Assembly (NCBI RefSeq): GCF_014642915.1
Contig: NZ_BMJE01000008.1
Location: forward strand, 1 to 64,000
Length of the DNA stretch: 64,000 nucleotides
Source: Flavobacterium suaedae
GTDB lineage: Bacteria > Bacteroidota > Bacteroidia > Flavobacteriales > Flavobacteriaceae
Direction of reading: 5' to 3'
Positions within the stretch are counted from its first letter, which is position 1; every line of letters starts with the position of its first letter. Shown one piece after another: positions 62,757 to 64,000 of the stretch. Under the pieces are notes generated by a model that was given only the letters and a program-made list of their open reading frames with translations, was not told the origin of the DNA and searched no databases. The position numbers and the translations under genes were made by a program.

Positions 62757-63188
62757 ATGGTTAAAACTTCAGAAGTTAAAATATCTAAAAAAGAGTATTG
62801 TAAAATATTCTTGCTTTTGCGCTTAAGAAAAAGAAGCTGGATTTTACTTTTATTATTGTTAATTAATAATTTTTATTTTTCGTTAAGCATAGTCTTCATA
62901 TATTTTCTTACCCTTTTTTTAGATTTGTTGATGTATGTGAATCGTAAAAGTAATTGGGATATTTTCGAAATAAAGTATTATGAAATGACTCAAGAAACTT
63001 TGACTATTTGTTATGATGATGGCTCCCATAGGTCAGTTAAACTTGATGATGTTCGGAAAATTAATAAAATTAATGGTTATTATATTTTCTTCTTGAAAAG
63101 AGGGCATCTTGAAATAATACATCAAAAAAGCTTTCAGTTAATTGCAGAACTAAAATGGTTTAAGGATTATATTTATAGTTATAAATAA
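62757..63188 (+). CDS. YcxB-like family membrane protein
   Basis: 143 residues. A hydrophobic hairpin (about 29-58, LLLLLLINNFYFSLSIVFIYF) is followed by a small beta domain, EIKYYEMTQETLTICYDDGSHRSVKLDDVRKI and YIFFLKRGHLEIIHQKSF. This is the YcxB-like C-terminal layout: an anchored PH-like domain. It is AT-rich and 20 bases downstream of gldD, with no known gliding role. Function is unknown. Confidence 0.65.
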   Translation: MVKTSEVKISKKEYCKIFLLLRLRKRSWILLLLLLINNFYFSLSIVFIYFLTLFLDLLMYVNRKSNWDIFEIKYYEMTQETLTICYDDGSHRSVKLDDVRKINKINGYYIFFLKRGHLEIIHQKSFQLIAELKWFKDYIYSYK

Positions 63189-63200
63189 AGTATATAAAAT

Positions 63201-63228
63201 AAAAAAGCAGCCAATTGGCTGCTTTTTT
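63201..63228. terminator. Bidirectional terminator
   Basis: AAAAAAGCAGCCAA and TTGGCTGCTTTTTT form a perfect 28-base palindrome between convergent genes. Confidence 0.9.
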
Positions 63229-63229
63229 A

Positions 63230-64000
63230 TTATTTGAATTTAAGGTTTATACTCACTATATCAGAGTCTAACTCTGTAGATCTTGAGTAGTGCCCGTATC
63301 GAACTTCTATCATATTAAAGTATTTCATACCAAAAACGCCGTTAATAGGGGTAAAGTGTAAACCAACCCCCATAAAGTTACTGTCAAAGTCAGACAGGTC
63401 GTAGTTACTGGTATAAAACTCATTAGCTGCGGTATGCTGCTGATGGGCTTTAAAATATTTAATAGCCGTTTGCTGGTAATACCTGTAAAACGGACTTATA
63501 GAGAAGAAAGGCGATATTTTAACCGGCACTTCAATATTAGCAGTGTGCGAGTTTAAATCCCAATCATCAGTATAATAACGGTAGTACGCCCTTATAATAA
63601 TGTTATCTCCTAAAAAGTAACTGGCACGTACCGCCATAGGGAATTTAAGGCGACTGTCCGGTAACTCTTCCTGATGTACAGAACCATCAGTAAAATATAC
63701 CCTGTGGAAAGGCAATGCTAAGTACCCTTGTTGCGATACAATATCTGCCTGTACTAATACCTGAAAATTACGGTTAATTATTTGGGAGTAGCTTAATGAC
63801 CCTACAAAAGTATTTCGGGATTCTGTTCCTGAATCTTTTGCATTTGGTGTACCTCTTAGCTCTATGGGAGCTATCATTTTAACCTGGTCAATAAAGGTCT
63901 GGAAACGTGCTGTAAACTCTCCGTTACGGTCTTTTGTTTGCTTCGAGTAGCTTATATTTCCTCCGAATGACTGGTAATCGTATTCTGTTGAAGATGAAAC
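63230..64000 (-). CDS. DUF3570 domain outer-membrane protein, C-terminal part (continues past window)
   Basis: The frame stays open to the right edge of the window, so the ATG at 63877 is internal and the true start is outside. The visible 256 residues are barrel strands of the DUF3570 type: YDYQSFGGNISYSKQTKD, FNVGSLSYSQ-like TFVGSLSYSQIINRNFQ, PFHRVYFTDGSV, ASYFLGDNIIIRAYYRYYTDDW and the final strand IVSINLKFK. DUF3570 proteins are Bacteroidota outer-membrane barrels, often encoded next to thioredoxin-like and FAD:protein FMN transferase (ApbE) genes. Those neighbours would lie beyond the window. Confidence 0.85.
   Translation of the reverse strand, partial: VSSSTEYDYQSFGGNISYSKQTKDRNGEFTARFQTFIDQVKMIAPIELRGTPNAKDSGTESRNTFVGSLSYSQIINRNFQVLVQADIVSQQGYLALPFHRVYFTDGSVHQEELPDSRLKFPMAVRASYFLGDNIIIRAYYRYYTDDWDLNSHTANIEVPVKISPFFSISPFYRYYQQTAIKYFKAHQQHTAANEFYTSNYDLSDFDSNFMGVGLHFTPINGVFGMKYFNMIEVRYGHYSRSTELDSDIVSINLKFK

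Overview
This window looks like a chromosomal stretch from a member of the Flavobacteriaceae (phylum Bacteroidota). The base composition is AT-rich. Start codons lack Shine-Dalgarno sequences, and several promoters fit the Bacteroidota pattern TTG-N17-23-TAnnTTTG. Two secreted proteins carry type IX secretion (T9SS) C-terminal sorting domains, and gldE/gldD, DUF5777, DUF3570, DUF3078 and DUF3109 family genes are present. Most of the window is core genome. I see no rRNA, CRISPR array, phage or transposase.

Layout: (1) 1-7300 holds an OmpA tail, queD, a 2OG-Fe(II) oxygenase, a very large T9SS-exported Fn3/Ig-like protein, a crotonase and tRNA-Ala(GGC). (2) 7300-9130 holds rlmF and an unrecognised protein, possibly nuclease-like. 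(3) 9342-14217 is a tight six-gene operon of envelope proteins: OB-fold anchor, DUF5777 barrel, haem-c lipoprotein, YceI, ankyrin protein, and a T9SS-exported DOMON protein. It reads as an extracytoplasmic redox module. (4) 14400-18301 holds a small secreted protein convergent with a 1.1-kresidue outer-membrane protein. (5) 18523-22559 is the most unusual locus: a polymorphic-toxin-like gene with a papain/C39-like tip, a candidate immunity gene, a displaced second toxin tip with its own candidate immunity gene, and between them a diverged relic of the 3' end of the neighbouring aspartokinase gene.

(6) 22612-30998 holds aspartokinase, GNAT, fbp, a TerB-like protein, dCMP deaminase, an S41 protease, an unusual tetra-Cys HMA protein, a short flavoprotein, MarC and DUF3109. 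(7) 31059-37245 is nucleotide metabolism: nrdB-nrdA and dgt, with an RDD protein. (8) 37282-41678 holds DUF3078, dxs, a Cys-motif membrane protein and tadA. (9) 41825-49706 is an alpha-2-macroglobulin plus PbpC pair. (10) 49712-54243 (minus strand) is ileS, a cysteine-poor DksA-like protein and lspA; the IleRS has the altered GxHH signature linked to mupirocin hyper-resistance. (11) 54451-59123 holds small proteins, including one gene broken by a one-base G-run expansion, rng, a 30-residue very basic protein and HU. (12) 59260-62736 is mutY-ssb-gldE-gldD, followed by a YcxB-like protein and the C-terminal part of a DUF3570 outer-membrane protein that runs off the window.

Neighbours that plausibly work together are nrdB/nrdA with dCMP deaminase and dgt in dNTP balance, the alpha-2-macroglobulin with PbpC in envelope defence and repair, gldD/gldE with the T9SS cargo in gliding and secretion, the redox operon, and the toxin/immunity cassettes in competition between related strains. 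All assignments come from reading the sequence; no database search was run.
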